This document shows, piece after piece, positions 30,201 through 39,010 of a stretch of DNA of 64,000 bases (positions within the stretch are counted from its first letter, which is position 1; each line of letters starts with the position of its first letter). The position numbers and the translations under genes were made by a program. Under the pieces are notes generated by a model, which was not told the origin of the DNA, ran no database searches, and saw only the letters and a program-made list of their open reading frames with translations. Location of the stretch: contig NZ_AP022870.1 of assembly GCF_011764545.1 (NCBI RefSeq), positions 6,122,001 to 6,186,000 of the forward strand, written 5' to 3'. Origin of the DNA: Phytohabitans flavus. GTDB taxonomy: Bacteria; Actinomycetota; Actinomycetes; Mycobacteriales; Micromonosporaceae.

Positions 30201-32850
30201 GCGCCGGTCACCGTCGAGACGAGCGGCAGGCGGGGCGTGCGGTACGACAGCACGTCCGCGACCCATCGCAGCCCGTCCAGCGCCGGCTCCATCAGCGGCG
30301 AGTGGAACGCGTGCGAAACCTTGAGCCGGGTGGTCTTCTTGAACCGGGATGCCACCGCCAGTACGGCCGCCTCCGCACCGGAGAGCACGACCGAGCCGGG
30401 TGCGTTGGCAGCCGCGAGCGACACGTCTCCGGTCAGCAGCGGCAGGATCTGGGCTTCGGTTGCCTGTACCGCCACCATCGCCCCACCCGCCGGCAGCTCC
30501 TGCATCAGCCGGCCCCGGTGCGCGGCGAACGCGGCCGCGTCCGCGAGCGACCACAGCCCAGCGACGTGGGCGGCGGCCACCTCGCCGATGGAGTGGCCGG
30601 TCACCACGTCGGGCCGGAGCCCCCAGGACTCCAACAGCCGGAAGAGCGCGACCTGGAAGGCGAACAGGGCGGGCTGGGTGTACGCGGTCTGCTCCAGCAG
30701 CGCCGCCTCGGGTGACCCGGGCTCGGCGAAGACCACGGAGCTGAGCGGCCGGTCAAGGTGGAGGTCGACCTCGGCGCAAGCGGCGTCGAACGCCTTGGCG
30801 AAGGCCGGGTAGCGCGCATAGAGGCCGCGTCCCATGCCGGCCCGCTGGGCGCCCTGCCCAGGGAAGACGAACGCGAGCCCGCCGTGCTGTACCGTCCCGG
30901 TCACCAGGCCGGGCCCCGAGCCGCCAGCGACCAACCTGTCGAGCCCGTCGGCGATGGCGGTCGCGCCCCGAGGACCACCGCCCTGTGTTCCAGCGCGGCC
31001 CTGCCGGTAGCCGCCGAGTAGGCCACGTCGAGAGCGTCCACACCGGACGTGAGCACAGGACGCAGCCGCTCGGCCTGGGCGCGGAGCGCGTCAGGCGTAC
31101 GGGCGGAGAGGACCAGCGGCGCCGGACCCGAGGCATGCTCGGCCGGCGGCTCCTCGGCTGGCGGCGGCTCCTCGAGGATCGCGTGCGCGTTGGTCCCGCT
31201 GAAGCCGAACGATGAGACCGCACAGCGCCTCGGTTCGGCGGCTGGCGGCCACTCCCGCGCGTCGTGCAGTAGCTGTACCCCACTGGCGGACCAGTCCACG
31301 TGCGGGTTGGGCGGGTCGGCGTGCAGTGTGCGAGGCAGCGCGCCGTACCGCATCGCCTGGACCATCTTGATGACGCCGATGGCCCCGGCGGCGGCCTGGG
31401 TGTGCCCGACGTTGGATTTCACCGAGCCGAGCCACAGCGCGGCACCGTCCCGCCGCTCCGCCCCGTACGTGGCCTGAAGTGCGCCGACCTCGATCGGGTC
31501 GCCGAGCGTGGTGCCGGTACCGTGCGCCTCCACAGCGTCCACATCGGAGGCCTGTAAACCAGCGTCGGCAAGGGCCTCCCGGATGACCCGTTGCTGGGCC
31601 ACCCCGCTCGGCGCGGTCAGTCCGGCACTCGCACCGTCCTGGTTGGTCGCCGTGCCACGGACCACCGCGAGCACCCGGTGCCCGCGCGCCCGCGCGTCGG
31701 AGAGGCGCTCGACGAGCAGCAGCGCGACGCCCTCGCTCCAGCCGGTACCGTCCGCGGCCGCGCCGAACGCCTTGCACCGCCCGTCGGCCGCGAGCCCACG
31801 CTGCCGGCTGAACGCCATGAAGGAGCCCGGGGTGGCCATGACCGCGACGCCGCCAGCGATGGCGAGGTCGCATTCGCCCCGCCGCAGCGACTGCACGGCC
31901 AGGTGCAGGGCGACGAGGGAGCCGGAGCAGGCGGTGTCGACCGTGATGGCAGGCCCGTGCAGGCCCAGCTCGTACGCGATCCGTCCGGAAAGGATGCTGC
32001 CCGCTGTACCGGTGATGAGGTGGGCTTCCGCGCCGTCCCGCGCGTGCTCCAGCCCGGGGCCGTACTCTTGGTTTTCGGCGCCAACGAAGACGCCGGTGGT
32101 CGAGCCGCGGACCGATAGCGGGTCGATGCCCGCGCGCTCCAGGACCTCCCACGCGGTCTCCAGCAGCTGCCGCTGCTGCGGGTCCATCGCGAGCGCCTCG
32201 CGCGGCGAGATGCCGAAGAAGCCTGCGTCGAACGCGGTCGCGCTGTCGAGGAAGCCGCCGTGCCGCACGTACGTGTGGCCGGCCCGGTCCGGGTCAGGGT
32301 CGTAGGCGGCGTCGACGTCCCAGCCGCGGTCGGTCGGGAATGGGCCGATGGCGTCGCCGCCGCCGCGCACAAACCGCCACAGGTCCTCGGGGGAGGCGAT
32401 GCCGCCGGGCAGCCGGCAGGCCATGCCGACGATGACGACCGGGTCGTCGCCCTCCGCACGGGCGCGGGTGGCCACGCGTGCCGGGGCAGTGTCGGTACCG
32501 CCCAGGAGTAGCGCGGCGAGGTGCTCGGCGAGGCGCTGCGGCGTGGGGTGGTCGTAGCCGAGCGACACCGCGAGCGTGAGGCCGGTGTGCGTCTGGAGCC
32601 GGCGGTGCAGCTCCACCGCGGCAAGCGAGGCGAAGCCGAGGTCGGCCAGGCTCCGCCGGGGGTCATCCAGTTCGGACGGTGCGATCTGTAGTGCCGCGGC
32701 GGCCTGCGAGCGGACAAGCTCGAGAAGGCGGCGCAGGGCGTCCGTGCGCGTTCCGGCCGCCAGCTCCACGCGCAGGGCGTGCGGGTCGACGGACGCGTCG
32801 GCCTCCGCACCGGCACCGGTGGGGTACGACGCTTCGGCTTCACCCGTCAT
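21249..32850 (-). CDS. Starter PKS (PKS-C): loading ACP plus modules 1-2, two apparent frameshifts
   Basis: This first protein of the assembly line begins with an ACP that has no KS or AT before it. Two modules follow: KS-AT-DH-KR-ACP and KS-AT-DH-ER-KR-ACP. The chosen start is ATG 32850 (MTGEAEAS); ATG 32871 is an alternative. The frame changes at 30966-30969 and 27967-27972. One added base at each site restores SLAWGPW and the KS-AT linker and gives exactly 3867 residues. Both ATs have GHSIGE and HAFH (malonyl). A bare loading ACP is known from marginolactone-type PKSs, where a discrete acyltransferase loads an aminoacyl-derived starter; such an enzyme is encoded at 39011-39976. The gene is divergent from the amidase at 33031. 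The C-terminal docking helices end at TGA 21249. Confidence 0.95.
21480..27387 (-). other. PKS module 2: KS-AT(malonyl)-DH-ER-KR-ACP, fully reducing
   Basis: KS runs from about 27387 to 26115 (Cys near 26878). AT runs from about 25865 to 25000 (GHSIGE near 25600, HAFH near 25315). DH runs from about 24840 to 24010, with DHAVLG and LLDAALHA. ER runs from about 23420 to 22580, with LNFRDVL and HAGAGGVGMAA near 23018-23062. KR runs from about 22550 to 22000 (LLDDGL, NYAAGN). ACP runs from about 21740 to 21480. The predicted output is a fully saturated two-carbon unit. Confidence 0.88.
22140..23130 (-). repeat. ER/KR homologous tract, copy 2 (PKS-C module 2)
   Basis: This is the partner of 15900-16890. 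Its core 22505-22700 is nearly identical to 16265-16460. It codes the end of the ER (PVTSWDVRRAGEAFRFMSM) and the KR nucleotide-binding start. Confidence 0.8.
27967..27972 (-). other. Apparent -1 frameshift in PKS-C (KR of module 1)
   Basis: Adding one G or C to the GGCCCC tract restores SLAWGPWDAEVGM across the junction. Confidence 0.87.
30966..30969 (-). other. Apparent -1 frameshift in PKS-C (KS-AT linker of module 1)
   Basis: A run of four C should be five. This joins HRAVVLG to ATAIADGLDRLVAGG and the AT. Confidence 0.86.
32505..32755 (-). other. Loading ACP domain of PKS-C
   Basis: A stand-alone carrier domain precedes the first KS. The phosphopantetheine attachment motif reads LGFASLAAVEL near 32622-32640, so the usual Asp before the Ser is Ala. 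No KSQ, AT, CoA-ligase or GNAT domain is fused to it, so the starter must be supplied in trans. The ligase and acyltransferase at 39011-41376 are the obvious partners. Confidence 0.88.
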
Positions 32851-33030
32851 AACGCTATCCACCCCAACCATTGCCGGCCTGAGCTTCGGATGGACTGTAT
32901 GAGCGGCCGGGCTGTGATTTCCCCTAGAGGGCCGGCCTCCCAATGGGGTGGCCAGCAACTTCTGGGGATTTCCGGGCATCGCCCACCGCACGATCAGTCG
33001 GGTGGACCGATCAGCCGCGAGGGAGCGCCC
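32851..33030. promoter_or_regulatory. Divergent intergenic region between PKS-C and the amidase gene
   Basis: This 180 bp non-coding gap separates the starts of the leftward PKS genes and the rightward amidase/monooxygenase pair, so it should hold promoters for both. It includes GATTTCC twice in direct orientation (32916-32922 and 32967-32973) and GGCCGG/GCCGGCC inverted arms near 32905-32938. I could not assign -10 and -35 boxes with confidence. GAGGGAG at 33019-33025 serves as the amidase ribosome binding site. Confidence 0.5.
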
Positions 33031-33843
33031 GTGAGGCTGGCATGCTGGCAGGCCGTCGTGCGCCGCGAGGACGGCGAGCGGCGCTTGGAGCGGCTGACCG
33101 AGGTCGCCGCGCGGGCCCGCCGCGCCGGCGCGGACCTGCTGGTCACGCCCGAGCTCTCGTTGACCGGCTACCATGCCACGCCGGCCGAGGTCGCGCGGAC
33201 GACGGAAGGTGCGGCCGCACTCGCCGAGCGGGCCGCCGCTATCGCCGCCGGCGCGGGGGTCGCGCTGCTGTACGGGTTCCCGGAGCGGTCCGGCGCCATG
33301 ACGTACAACACTGTCCGGCTGGTGGATGCGCGGGGCGAGACCGTGGCCACGTACCGGAAGGGGCATCTCTTCGGCCCCGGCGAGCGCGCCGCCTTCGCGG
33401 CGGGTGACCACGCCGTGGTCCAAGCCGACCTCGGCGGCCTCAGGGTCGGGCTAATGGTCTGCTACGACGTCGAGTTCCCCGAGTTGGTACGGGCGCACGC
33501 GCTGCGCGGGACCGACCTTCTCCTTGTGCCGTCCGCGCTGGCGCGGCCATGGGAGTTCGTCGCGGAGACGCTCGTACCCGCGCGGGCGTTCGAAAGCCAG
33601 CTCTACATCGCGTACGTCAACTGGGTCGGCTCGGACGGCCTCGACGCGTACTGCGGGCTGACCCGGGTCGCCGGCCCGGACGGTCGGGTGCGAACGGCCC
33701 CGGCGATCGGCCCCGACCTGCTGCTCGCGGACGTGCGGCGGGAAGTCCTCGACGAGGCACGGGAGGCCACGCCGTACCTGGCCGACCGGCGCCCGGAGCT
33801 GTACTCGGACCTGACCGCAGAGGCGCCCCATGTTCGTTCCTGA
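33031..33843 (+). CDS. Nitrilase-superfamily amidase (probable starter-unit amide hydrolase)
   Basis: This is a carbon-nitrogen hydrolase of 270 residues. The superfamily triad is visible: Glu41 in TPELSLTGY, Lys110 in YRKGHLF and Cys144 in MVCYDVEFPE. The start is GTG 33031, chosen for the GAGGGAG sequence five bases upstream; further upstream in-frame starts have no such site. It overlaps the monooxygenase gene by 14 bp, so the two are co-translated. In azalomycin- and ECO-02301-type clusters this family hydrolyses 4-guanidinobutyramide to 4-guanidinobutyrate, and in lysine catabolism a relative cleaves 5-aminovaleramide. By context it should act on the amide made by the neighbouring enzyme. 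The exact substrate (from Arg, Lys or Orn) is inferred, not seen. Confidence 0.88.
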   Translation: MRLACWQAVVRREDGERRLERLTEVAARARRAGADLLVTPELSLTGYHATPAEVARTTEGAAALAERAAAIAAGAGVALLYGFPERSGAMTYNTVRLVDARGETVATYRKGHLFGPGERAAFAAGDHAVVQADLGGLRVGLMVCYDVEFPELVRAHALRGTDLLLVPSALARPWEFVAETLVPARAFESQLYIAYVNWVGSDGLDAYCGLTRVAGPDGRVRTAPAIGPDLLLADVRREVLDEAREATPYLADRRPELYSDLTAEAPHVRS

Positions 33844-35455
33844 CTTCCCGTTCGCGTACGACGACTGGCTGCGACACCCGGCCGGCCTCGGCCACCTGCC
33901 CGAGCACCTGCACGGCACGCCCGTCGCGGTGGTTGGTGGCGGCGTATCCGGCATCGTGGCCGCCTACGAGCTGATGCGGCTCGGGCTCCGCCCGGTGCTG
34001 TACGAAGCCGGCGAACTCGGCGGCCGCATGCGCTCGGTGCCGTTTCCGGAGGATCCGGAGTACGTCGCGGAACTCGGCGCGATGCGCTTTCCGCCGGCCG
34101 CCACCGCGCTCTTCCACTACATCGACGAGCTGGGACTGCCGACCATCCCGTTTCCCAACCCGCTCGCGCCCAGCACGCCAAGCACCGTGGTGAACCTGGA
34201 GGGCGTGGTGCATCGCGCCCGAACCCTGGAGGACCTGCCGACGGTCTACCAGGAGGTCGCCGACGCTTGGGAGAAGACGCTGCGCGACCAGGCGGAGCTG
34301 GCGGCGATGGAAGACGCGATCCGCGGCCGCGACGTCGGCTGGGTGAAGACAATCTGGAACCGACTCGTCACTCAGTTCGACGACCAGTCGTTCTACGGCT
34401 TCCTGGCGAGTTCGTCGACGTTCAGCTCGTTTCGCCACCGCGAGATATTCGGTCAAGTTGGGTTCGGCACCGGCGGCTGGGACACCGACTTCCCGAACTC
34501 GATCCTCGAGATCCTCCGGGTCGTCTACACCCAGGCGGACATCGACCACGTCAGCATCGTGGGTGGCGCGCAGCAATTGCCACTCGGCCTCTGGCGACAC
34601 AGTCCGCCCATGATGGCGCACTGGCCGGCGGGGACGACGCTGGAGAGCCTGCACGACGGCGGGGCCGGCCCTGGCGTGATGCGGATCCGGCGCTCCCGCG
34701 AACTCATCACCGTGCAGGACAGTGGCGGGCGCATCCGCGCGTTTCCCGCCGTCATTTTCACCCCGCACGTGTGGTCCCTGCTCGTACATGTGGACTGTGC
34801 CGACGAGCTACTCAGTACGGACCTGTGGACCGCGGTCGAGCGCACCCATTACATGAGTTCCTCCAAGGTATTCGTGCTTGCCGACCGTCCATTCTGGCGT
34901 GACCTCGACCCGCGCACCGGTCACGAGGTGATGGGCATGACGCTCACCGACCGCTTCCCGCGCGGCGTCTACCTCTTCGACAGCGGTCCGGACAAGCCGG
35001 GCGTGATGTGCCTGTCGTACACCTGGAATGACGACTCACTGAAGTTCCTGACGCTCGATGACGAGCAGCGGCTGGCTGTCCTTCTGCGACGGTTGGGACG
35101 GATCTACCCCGGAGTCGACATCGCCCGGCACGTGATCAGCAAGCCGATCACCGTCTCCTGGGAGCGGGAACGGCACTTCATGGGCGCGTTCAAGGCGAAC
35201 CTGCCCGGCCACTACCGGTACCAGCGGCGACTGTTCACCCAATTCATGCAGGACGGGCGGCCGGCACCACAGCGTGGCTTCTTCCTCTGCGGCGACGACG
35301 TGTCGTGGACGGCCGGCTTTGCCGAGGGCGCGGTCACCACGGCGCTCAACGCGGTCTGGGGTGTGCTCAACCACCTGGGCGGCCGCACCGATCCGCGCAA
35401 CCCCGGACCTGGCGACCTCTTCCACGAGCTGGCTCCGGTCGACCTGCCACTGTGA
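33830..35455 (+). CDS. FAD amino-acid 2-monooxygenase (oxidative decarboxylase, arginine-type)
   Basis: This is a 541-residue flavoprotein of the amine-oxidase superfamily. The dinucleotide fold is VAVVGGGVSG (about residues 32-41), followed by Glu59 and GGRMRS at 64-69; the C-terminal FAD segment GDDVSWTAGFAEGA lies near residue 485-500. Enzymes of this branch (tryptophan, phenylalanine, lysine and arginine 2-monooxygenases) convert an L-amino acid to the amide one carbon shorter with O2 and loss of CO2. Coupled to the overlapping amidase it would give an omega-amino or omega-guanidino acid. The PKS setting resembles the arginine-derived starter pathway of guanidine macrolides, so arginine is the favoured substrate. 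ATG 33830 has GAGG upstream and overlaps the amidase stop. The gene converges with the KAS III gene with only 14 bp between them. Confidence 0.87.
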   Translation: MFVPDFPFAYDDWLRHPAGLGHLPEHLHGTPVAVVGGGVSGIVAAYELMRLGLRPVLYEAGELGGRMRSVPFPEDPEYVAELGAMRFPPAATALFHYIDELGLPTIPFPNPLAPSTPSTVVNLEGVVHRARTLEDLPTVYQEVADAWEKTLRDQAELAAMEDAIRGRDVGWVKTIWNRLVTQFDDQSFYGFLASSSTFSSFRHREIFGQVGFGTGGWDTDFPNSILEILRVVYTQADIDHVSIVGGAQQLPLGLWRHSPPMMAHWPAGTTLESLHDGGAGPGVMRIRRSRELITVQDSGGRIRAFPAVIFTPHVWSLLVHVDCADELLSTDLWTAVERTHYMSSSKVFVLADRPFWRDLDPRTGHEVMGMTLTDRFPRGVYLFDSGPDKPGVMCLSYTWNDDSLKFLTLDDEQRLAVLLRRLGRIYPGVDIARHVISKPITVSWERERHFMGAFKANLPGHYRYQRRLFTQFMQDGRPAPQRGFFLCGDDVSWTAGFAEGAVTTALNAVWGVLNHLGGRTDPRNPGPGDLFHELAPVDLPL

Positions 35456-35469
35456 GGGGCGTGCGTCCG

Positions 35470-36470
35470 TTACGAACGATTGGCGTCCCAACGGACAAGC
35501 GTCGCGCCGGTCGACATTCCGCCACCGAAGGCGGCCATCAGCACCAGGTCCCCGTCGGCGAAGGCGCCGTGGCGGTGGGCGGTGTCGAGCGTCAGCGGGA
35601 TCGAGCCGGCGCCGGTGTTGGCGTGCTCGGCCACGGTCAGGTGGGTACGCGCGCTGGTGAGCTTCAGCCTCGGCAGCAGCTCGCCGAGCATCACGCCGTT
35701 CGCCTGGTGCGGCACGAAGTGGTCGACTGCCTCAGGCGGGAGACCGTGCTCCCCCAGCAGCCGGCGTAGCGTCTCCGGCACCTCGGCGAAGACAAACTCG
35801 CGGACCGCCCGGCCGTCCATCTTGAAGTAGTGCAGCCCGTCGGCGAGCGTCTTCTCCGAAGCTGGGATGCGGCTGCCCCCGCCTCCACCCGGATCATCCG
35901 GTGGTGCGCGCCCTGCGTGGCCAGGTGCGAGCCGACCACGCCTCGGCCGGGCCGCACCGGGCCCAGGACGACCGCGCCAGCGCCGTCACCGAAGAGCACG
36001 GCGGTGCGCCGATCGGTCGGGTCGATGAGCCGGGAGTACACGTCGGCGCCGATGACGAGGGCGTAGCCCGCGCCCGAGCCGGCCGACAGCAGGCGGGTAG
36101 CCGTTTCCAGGGCGAAGACGAAACCGGTGCAGACCGCGTTGAGGTCGAAGGCGGCGGCCCGCTCGGCGCCGATGCGGTGCTGCACCAGGCATGCGGTGGC
36201 CGGCTGTGGGTGGTCCGGTGTGGACGTCGCCACGACGATCCAGCGCAGCCGCCGGGCCGGCACACCCGCGTCCGCCAGTGCCGCCTCGGCCGCTTTCACC
36301 GCGAGGTCCGATGTGGCTTCGTAGTCTGCGGCGTACCGGCGGGAGCGGATCCCGGTCTTGCGGACGATCCACTCGTCGGTGACGCCCGCCCGCTCGGCGA
36401 CGGTCCCGTTGGGCACGACATCGTCGGGCAGGAACGAGCCCGTGCCGACGATCCCGAAGCCGTTCATCAT
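35470..36470 (-). CDS. KAS III-like ketoacyl synthase, one apparent frameshift
   Basis: This is a FabH-family thiolase-fold condensing enzyme that starts chains from an acyl-CoA plus malonyl thioester. Cys114 sits in NAVCTGF; the His in VPHQANG and the Asn in EHANTGAGS complete the triad. The conserved frame shifts inside a run of five C at 35876-35880. Adding one base gives exactly 333 residues, the normal family length. The start is ATG 36470, overlapping the dehydrogenase stop as ATGA. With the dehydrogenase and the reductive carboxylase in the same operon it probably makes the 3-oxoacyl precursor of an alkylmalonyl-CoA extender. Comparable sets occur in FK506 and sanglifehrin clusters. 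Acyl chain length cannot be read from the sequence. Confidence 0.88.
35876..35880 (-). other. Apparent -1 frameshift in the KAS III gene
   Basis: A run of five C should be six. This restores EAGGGSRIPASE and the C-terminal His/Asn half of the enzyme. Confidence 0.88.
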
Positions 36471-37663
36471 GTCGGTCCGGCGCGGAAGCCGCTGCCGGTC
36501 TTGCGGCCCAGGTGCCCGGCGGCGACGAGCCGCTCCAACGAGGCGGCCGGCGCGAGATCCGGGTCACCGTACTCCTCGTGCAGCCGGCGCTGGATGGCCA
36601 GTGAAACGTCGAGACCGACCGCGTCAAGGAGCGCGAACGGCCCCATCGGGTACCCGTACTCCTCCTCTACCGCGGCGTCGAGCTCGGCCACGTCCACCTC
36701 GCCGCGGTCGAGCATCTTCACCGCCTCGTTGAGGTATGGGAAGAGCAGGTAGTTGACGATGAAGCCCGCGGTGTCGGCGCAGGGCACACCTGTCCTGCCG
36801 AGCCGCGCGCAGAGCGCCTCCGCGGCCGCCAGCACGTCGCCGCTGGTCCACTGTGTCCGTACCACCTCGACGAGCCGCATGACCGGAGCCGGGTTGAAGA
36901 AGTGCAGTCCGAGCACGTCGGCCGGGCGGCCGGAGGCTTCCGCGCAGGCGACGACGGAGAGGCTGGACGTGGTGGTGGCGAGCACCGCGCCGGGGCGGCC
37001 CACCCGGCCCAGCGTGGCGAAGGCGACCCGCTTGGCGGGCAGGTCCTCGACGATCGCCTCGACGACGAGGTCGCAAGTGGAAAGTGCGGCGACATCGTCG
37101 GCCACCGCGAGCCGGCCGAGCGCCTCGGCCCGGCCCTGCTCGGTGTTCTTGCCCCGCGCCACGGCCTTCGCCAGTGAGCCACCGATCGCCTCCGCGGCGG
37201 CGATCGCCTTGGCGGCGCTGCGCGCCACAAGCGTGGTGGGGATGCCGGCGGCGGCGCTCACCTCGGCGATGCCGCGGGCCATCGTGCCCGAGCCGAGCAC
37301 GCCCACCCGCTCGATCGGGCGGGCCTCGGCCGGGCCGACGCCGGTGCGCGGTGCGGATGATGCTTCCGGGTAGTGGTCCCGCCCTTCGTCGGCGTGCTGG
37401 CGCAGCGCCTCCGCCGGATCGTGTGCCACGTGGCCGGTCCGCTCGTGCAGCGCGTCGAGCACCTTGACGGCCGTGCCAAGGCCGATGCGGTCGAGCGTCT
37501 CGAACGGGCCCGCGGGCAGGCGGCAGCCGAGCCGCATCGCGGTGTCGACGTCCGTCCGGTCGACGTGGCCCCGCTGGTCCAGGTGTGCCGCCCGGTTGAG
37601 GTATCCGTAGACGAGTTCCTCAGCGGCCGTCCGCGCGGCGTTTTCCACCGGTGCGAGTGTCAT
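36467..37663 (-). CDS. 3-hydroxyacyl-CoA dehydrogenase (3-hydroxybutyryl-CoA dehydrogenase family)
   Basis: This NAD(P)-dependent enzyme of 398 residues interconverts 3-oxoacyl- and 3-hydroxyacyl-CoA. The Rossmann motif is VGVLGSGTMARG, about residue 118 onward, and HFFNPAPVMRLVEV and the C-terminal dimerisation domain follow. It has an extra N-terminal helical part of roughly 110 residues (YGYLNRAAHL, PAGPFETLDRIGL) that resembles the family's C-terminal domain, so it looks domain-duplicated. The start is ATG 37663, overlapping the upstream stop as ATGA. It lies between the carboxylase/reductase and the KAS III gene, so it should reduce the KAS III product. No dehydratase is encoded nearby; a housekeeping crotonase would have to form the enoyl-CoA. 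Confidence 0.9.
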   Translation of the reverse strand: MTLAPVENAARTAAEELVYGYLNRAAHLDQRGHVDRTDVDTAMRLGCRLPAGPFETLDRIGLGTAVKVLDALHERTGHVAHDPAEALRQHADEGRDHYPEASSAPRTGVGPAEARPIERVGVLGSGTMARGIAEVSAAAGIPTTLVARSAAKAIAAAEAIGGSLAKAVARGKNTEQGRAEALGRLAVADDVAALSTCDLVVEAIVEDLPAKRVAFATLGRVGRPGAVLATTTSSLSVVACAEASGRPADVLGLHFFNPAPVMRLVEVVRTQWTSGDVLAAAEALCARLGRTGVPCADTAGFIVNYLLFPYLNEAVKMLDRGEVDVAELDAAVEEEYGYPMGPFALLDAVGLDVSLAIQRRLHEEYGDPDLAPAASLERLVAAGHLGRKTGSGFRAGPT

Positions 37664-39002
37664 CGGCCAGTCCCGCGAAACCGGTTGATGGCCGGCAGAT
37701 GCCGTGCTCGCATCTCCGGGTCCGTCACGCCCAGGCCTTCGCGCGGGGCGAGGCAGAGCACGCCGACCTTGCCGCTGTGCCGGTTGCGGTGTACCTGGTG
37801 TGCGGCCTCGCCGGCATCCTCCAATGGGGACACCGCGGAGAGCGTCGGGTGCACCATGCCCTTGGCGATGAGGCGGTTGGCCGCCCACGCCTCGCGGTAG
37901 TTGGCGAAGTGGCTGCCGACAATGCGCTTGAGTGCCATCCAGAGGTACCGGTTGTCGTACTCGTGGCGGTACCCCGTGGACGAGGCGCACGTGACGACGG
38001 TTCCGCCGCGCCGGGCCACGTACACGCTCGCACCGAACGTCTCCCGCCCGGGTGCTCCAGCACGATGTCGGGGTCTTCGCCGCCGGTCAGCTCCCGCAGC
38101 CGCGAGCCGAACCGCTTCCACTCGGCCGGATCGGGCGTCATTTCGTCGCGCCAGAAGCGGAAGTCCTCCTCGGCGCGGTTGATGACCAGCTCCGCCCCCA
38201 TGGCCCGTACCTGCGCGGCCTTGCTCTCGCTGGAGACCACGCACACCGGGATCGCGCCACCGTTGAGCGCGATCTGGGTGGCGTACGAGCCGAGCCCACC
38301 TGCGGCACCCCAGACCAACACCACGTCGCCCTGCTTCATCGCGGCGCCGTTCTGCGACACGAGCTGCCGGTACGCCGTCGAATTGACCAGGCCCGAGGCG
38401 GCCGCCTCTTCCCAGGTCAGGTGCTCCGGCTTGGGCATCAGCTGGTTGCCCTTGACGAGGGCGATCTCGGCGAGGCCACCGTAGTTTGTCTCGTACCCCC
38501 AGATGCGCTGCTCGGGGTCGAGCATCGTGTCGTCGTGGCCGTCCGGCGCGGCGAGCTCCACCGACAGGCAATGCGCCACGATCCGGTCGCCCGGGCGCCA
38601 GCGGCGGACCTCCGCGCCGGTGCGCAGAACGATGCCGGACAGGTCGGAGCCGAGCACGTGGTACGGCCGGTCGTGCCGGGCCGCCCACGGGCCGACCCGC
38701 GCGTACCGCTCCAAAAAGCGGAACGTCGCCATCGGCTCGAAGATGGCGCTCCACACGGTGTTGTAGTTGATGGAGCTGGCCATCACCGCGATGAGCACTT
38801 CGCCGGGGCCGGGCTCCGGCGTCGGCACGTCGTAGATGTGCATCGACTTGCGCGGGTCTTTGTCGCGCGTGGCGAGGCCGTCGAACATGTCGACCTCGTC
38901 CTTGAGCACGACCGCGCCGCGGAAGCTCTCCGGCACCGGCAGCGCACCGAAGTCGGCCGCCGTCGCGTCGTCGGCGAGCGCGGCGTCGACGATCTGCTGC
39001 AT
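37660..39002 (-). CDS. ccr: Crotonyl-CoA carboxylase/reductase, one apparent frameshift
   Basis: This is a medium-chain dehydrogenase/reductase of 447 residues once one base is restored at 38043-38050, which recreates EHPGRETFGASV. Family hallmarks are SSINYNTVWSAIFEP, LGSDLSG, WGYETNYGG with the conserved Glu, and the NADPH loop VWGAAGGLGSYATQ. It reductively carboxylates an enoyl-CoA with NADPH and CO2 to an alkylmalonyl-CoA: ethylmalonyl from crotonyl-CoA, longer side chains from longer enoyl-CoAs. ATG 39002 has AGGGGG four bases upstream and lies 8 bp after the acyltransferase stop. Its presence predicts at least one extender with a side chain of two or more carbons. Confidence 0.93.
38043..38050 (-). 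other. Apparent -1 frameshift in ccr
   Basis: One base missing in CCCGCCCG. Restoring it gives EHPGRETFGASV, a strongly conserved stretch of the family. Confidence 0.88.
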
Positions 39003-39010
39003 CGAACCCC

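Larger units (their letters stand above)
27430..32447 (-). other. PKS module 1: KS-AT(malonyl)-DH-KR-ACP
   Basis: KS runs from about 32447 to 31165; its active-site motif is DTACSGSL, whereas most others in the window are DTACSSSL. AT runs from about 30880 to 30000 (GHSIGE near 30590, HAFH near 30310). DH runs from about 29820 to 29020, with DHRILG near 29715 and LLDGALHA near 29235. KR runs from about 28490 to 27960, with VLDDGV near 28220 and NYAAGN near 28050. ACP runs from about 27690 to 27430. The predicted output is an alpha,beta-double bond next to the starter. Confidence 0.87.

Noticed and set aside
27944..30934. Fragments of PKS-C, PKS-B, PKS-D, PKS-E, ccr and KAS III as separate genes or pseudogenes
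   Set aside because: Fragments join inside conserved motifs by a single added base, and the five complete genes then have exact codon lengths. Separate genes would begin and end in the middle of domains.
33031..35455. Indole-3-acetic acid pathway (tryptophan 2-monooxygenase plus indoleacetamide hydrolase)
   Set aside because: The hydrolase is a nitrilase-superfamily Glu-Lys-Cys enzyme, whereas classical IaaH is an amidase-signature protein. The genes also sit beside a loading ACP PKS with a ligase and acyltransferase.
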